DNA of 8,176 nt, from contig DDPU01000084.1 in the NCBI GenBank assembly GCA_002342345.1, positions 5,857-14,032 on the forward strand. Direction: 5' to 3'. Below the pieces are notes generated by a model. The model was not told the DNA's origin and made no database searches. It saw only the letters and a list, made by a program, of their open reading frames with translations. A program made the position numbers and the translations under genes. Source of the DNA: Verrucomicrobia bacterium UBA2460. Its GTDB lineage: Bacteria > Verrucomicrobiota > Verrucomicrobiia > Methylacidiphilales > Verrucolacustridaceae. This document shows positions 6,447 to 8,176 of this stretch, piece after piece (the stretch's first letter is position 1; each line of letters begins with the position of its first letter).

Positions 6447-7235
6447 ATGAACGAGTGGGTGGGGACGATTTTGCTGGGGGTGATTGAGGGGGTGACGGAG
6501 TTCCTGCCCGTTTCCTCCACGGGGCACCTGTTGCTGGCGGAGCATTGGTTGGGCCTGAAGCGCCCGGAACTCTTCACGGTGGGGATCCAATCGGGTGCCC
6601 TCTTGGCGGTGCTCCTGATCTACGCTCCCCGCCTGCGGGCGATGCTCACGGGGGAGGAAGGAAAAAAAGGGAAAATCTATCTTTGGAAATTGGGTGCCGC
6701 TTTTGGGCTGACGGCGGCGTTGGGGCTTTTCGCATCCAAGCTCGGCTTAAAATTGCCGGAAGATCCTGCGCCGGTGGCTTGGGCCTTGCTGGTGGGTGGA
6801 GCGCTGATCTGGGTCGCGGAATGGTGGCTTCGCCATCACCAAGGAAAGGAAGATCCCGGATGGGGACCGGCTCTGGTCATCGGAGCTTCCCAACTTCTGG
6901 CAGCCATCTTCCCGGGAACCTCCCGATCGGGGGCCACCATCCTGGCAGGTATGTTTTGTGGACTTTCCCGGACAGCGGCGACGGACTTTTCTTTCCTTCT
7001 CGGCATTCCCACGCTTTTTGCGGCCTGTGCTCTGAGCTTTTACCGCCAACTCAAGACGGCGGGCGTGCCAGCGCAGGAGGAGTGGCTCCATCTAGGACTT
7101 GGTTTTGCCGTCTCGGCCGTGACCGCCTACTTTGCGGTGCGCTGGTTGATCAGCTACGTGCGGTCCAACACTTTCCTGCCTTTTGCCTGGTATCGAATTG
7201 CTTTGGGGCTGATCATCCTGCTTCTCGTAAAGTAA
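6447..7235 (+). CDS. uppP: Undecaprenyl-diphosphate phosphatase (BacA/UppP family)
   Basis: This integral membrane enzyme removes a phosphate from undecaprenyl diphosphate, recycling the lipid carrier for peptidoglycan and other envelope polymers; over-production gives bacitracin resistance. The first family signature is EGVTEFLPVSSTGHL (14-28), with acidic residues E14 and E18, the serine pair 23-24 and H27. The second is PGTSRSG (156-162) with R160. All correspond to the catalytic and metal-binding residues of the family. Other family segments are FTVGIQSGALLAVLLIY (43-59), FSFLLGIPTL (181-190) and the terminal FAWYRIALGLIILLL. Several hydrophobic helices span the sequence. The 262 aa are slightly shorter than the E. 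coli protein (~273 aa), with nothing essential missing. The start ATG 6447 has a good AGGA 7 nt upstream. The gene appears to be transcribed alone; the truncated gene behind it is not a functional partner. Confidence 0.96.
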   Translation: MNEWVGTILLGVIEGVTEFLPVSSTGHLLLAEHWLGLKRPELFTVGIQSGALLAVLLIYAPRLRAMLTGEEGKKGKIYLWKLGAAFGLTAALGLFASKLGLKLPEDPAPVAWALLVGGALIWVAEWWLRHHQGKEDPGWGPALVIGASQLLAAIFPGTSRSGATILAGMFCGLSRTAATDFSFLLGIPTLFAACALSFYRQLKTAGVPAQEEWLHLGLGFAVSAVTAYFAVRWLISYVRSNTFLPFAWYRIALGLIILLLVK

Positions 7236-7295
7236 GCCCTGCCTACGAGGAAAGGGTTTTCAGGCGGCGGCGGAAGGTTTCCACGACATCGGCCA

Positions 7296-7493
7296 GGCAC
7301 GGCCCTTCTCATGGTCTTATCGGCCAGCGCCTCCTACATCTTGGTGCCGGCGGTTCTCAGGTATGCGATTCCGGAAGCCAATCCGGCCATCTACTTCGGG
7401 CTCAGCCTCGGGGTGACTTTCCCGATTAACATCCTCATTGGAATCCCGACCTACACGTACCTCGCCCAGAATTTTAAATTCGGGGGAGGATAG
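7296..7493 (+). pseudogene. C-terminal remnant of an SbtA/DUF897-type bicarbonate transporter
   Basis: From GGC 7296 the frame reads GTALLMVLSASASYILVPAV, then an RYAIPEANP segment, YFGLSLGVTFPINILIGIPTY and a short tail to TAG 7491-7493. This matches the conserved C-terminal end of SbtA/DUF897 sodium-dependent bicarbonate transporters (the ASASYI.VPAA, PEANP and SLGVTFPFN..GIPLY segments). Family members are over 300 aa with about ten membrane helices; only ~65 residues remain here. Upstream codons in this frame (Gly/Arg-rich) and other frames in 7236-7295 show no transporter sequence, and uppP ends at 7235. ATG 7311 falls inside the conserved segment and has no ribosome-binding site. The 3' end therefore survives after loss of ~80% of the gene. 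A 60-aa translated peptide is possible, but transport function is very unlikely. Confidence 0.72.
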
Positions 7494-7504
7494 AAATTAG
7501 TGGA

Positions 7505-7525
7505 AGGATTAAGATGAAGATTAAG
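7505..7525 (+). repeat. 21-bp direct repeat, copy 2 (after the SbtA-type remnant)
   Basis: Identical over 21 bp to 6333-6353 and in the same orientation, ~1.17 kb apart. It sits in the 54-bp gap between the remnant stop codon and the stop codon of the convergent AttH-like gene. The following bases (AAAAGTCTC versus GAAGTTTTC) are still partly alike. Confidence 0.85.
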
Positions 7526-7547
7526 AAAAGTCTCAGTCTCGGGCGGG

Positions 7548-8176
7548 CTATTCCTTCATGCCTTGACCGATCGGTGCCGCGTAGCCGGTAAGTTCGGTGT
7601 AGCCGCGGCCGGAAAGAGGTTTGCCGTTGCGGGTGCCGCGGAAAGTGCAGGCGCCCTCCCAGTAACGCAGGTTGCCGATCCGGCGCAGGCGCAGTTCTTG
7701 GTCGGCCACGATCGGCTGAACCTCGCCTTCCAGGTTCATGGAGGGAACCGAGATTTTCCAACCGGCCGGGTAGACCTTCCCGCCCGGGGCTTTCCAGCGC
7801 CCGAGCGCCTCCACGGTGAAGCCGTCATTTTTTAGCGGAACGCTGGAGCCGGATTTGGGGATCCAGGTGCCGGAAGAGGAGGGATCGGTGCGGTCACCGG
7901 GATTCCGCATCCGGTAAAGCATCAGCTCCTCGCCGGAATCGAACTGGAGGCAGAACCAGTCCCAGCCCTCCTGATCCTGGGCCAGGGCGCTGGTCGAGAA
8001 TTCACGGTCGAGCCAGGACAAACCGGTGACGGGGATCCGCCGGTCGCCGATTTGCAGTTCCCCCTTCGTCTCCATCCGGGTGTAGGAGTAATAGTGGCTC
8101 GCGTTACCCGGGGCGGAGGATTTTTGGCTTAGGCCAGCGTTACCGTGGAAGATGGCCGATTTGACGGGGTGGGCGG
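7548..8176 (-). CDS. AttH/CrtC-like lipocalin-domain protein, partial (N-terminus off the window)
   Basis: The frame stays open from the stop (TAG 7550-7548) to the right edge, so ATG 8075 is internal and the true start lies beyond 8176. The edge-proximal part reads SAIFHGNAGLSQKSS, then GNASHYYSYTRM. After it come GLSWLDREFSTS, GWDWFCLQFDSGEELMLYRMR, GTWIPKSG and the terminal GRGYTELTGY. This is the pattern of COG5621 predicted secreted hydrolases (AttH) and of the CrtC carotenoid 1,2-hydratase N-terminal fold, a double beta-barrel related to lipocalins. The WLDRE segment with its acidic residues corresponds to the conserved W(L/M)D(R/H)E motif. About 209 residues are visible; full proteins are ~350 aa, often with a signal peptide, which cannot be checked here. 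AttH relatives commonly follow ABC-transporter genes (AttE-G), so such genes may lie upstream, to the right of the window. The biochemical substrate is unknown. Confidence 0.82.
   Translation of the reverse strand, partial: AHPVKSAIFHGNAGLSQKSSAPGNASHYYSYTRMETKGELQIGDRRIPVTGLSWLDREFSTSALAQDQEGWDWFCLQFDSGEELMLYRMRNPGDRTDPSSSGTWIPKSGSSVPLKNDGFTVEALGRWKAPGGKVYPAGWKISVPSMNLEGEVQPIVADQELRLRRIGNLRYWEGACTFRGTRNGKPLSGRGYTELTGYAAPIGQGMKE

Overview
The window is GC-rich (roughly 60% by eye) and reads as ordinary bacterial chromosome, not phage or plasmid. Six protein-coding genes can be supported, one of them cut by the right edge, plus one 5'-truncated gene remnant. The mix is a DciA-like DUF721 protein, a non-primary sigma-70 factor, a Gly-rich RRM protein, an SbtA-type remnant and an AttH-like lipocalin protein. 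Together with few clear Shine-Dalgarno sites, this fits a Verrucomicrobiota/PVC-type bacterium. That placement is inference from style; there is no 16S or other decisive marker.

Left block (1-2679). A DUF721/DciA-like gene on + converges, with 3 bp of overlapping stop codons, on an EgtD-like methyltransferase gene on -. The methyltransferase lies about 100 bp downstream of a sigma-70 family factor on the same strand, so the two may be co-transcribed.

Middle block (2680-5660). A very AT-rich divergent promoter region separates the sigma gene from a large + strand gene. That gene encodes one polypeptide with an N-terminal metallo-beta-lactamase/beta-CASP exonuclease and a C-terminal ATP-dependent DNA ligase. 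These two activities are normally separate neighbouring genes in the bacterial Lhr-helicase/ligase/nuclease repair cluster. The fusion is the most notable item in the window. A perfect 13-bp GC-rich hairpin with a T tract lies between it and the convergent RRM gene.

Right block (5661-8176). The RRM gene (-) and uppP (+, undecaprenyl-diphosphate phosphatase for cell-wall lipid-carrier recycling) are divergent. They are separated by 339 bp holding G-run repeats with G-quadruplex potential, a hairpin and the first copy of a 21-bp direct repeat. After uppP comes the C-terminal tail of an SbtA/DUF897-type sodium-dependent bicarbonate transporter, whose front is missing, then the second copy of the 21-bp repeat. 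Last is the C-terminal part of an AttH/CrtC-like lipocalin protein (-) that continues past the right edge.

Apart from the probable sigma-methyltransferase pair, the genes look like independent units. I see no CRISPR array, tRNA, rRNA, transposase or recognisable defence island.
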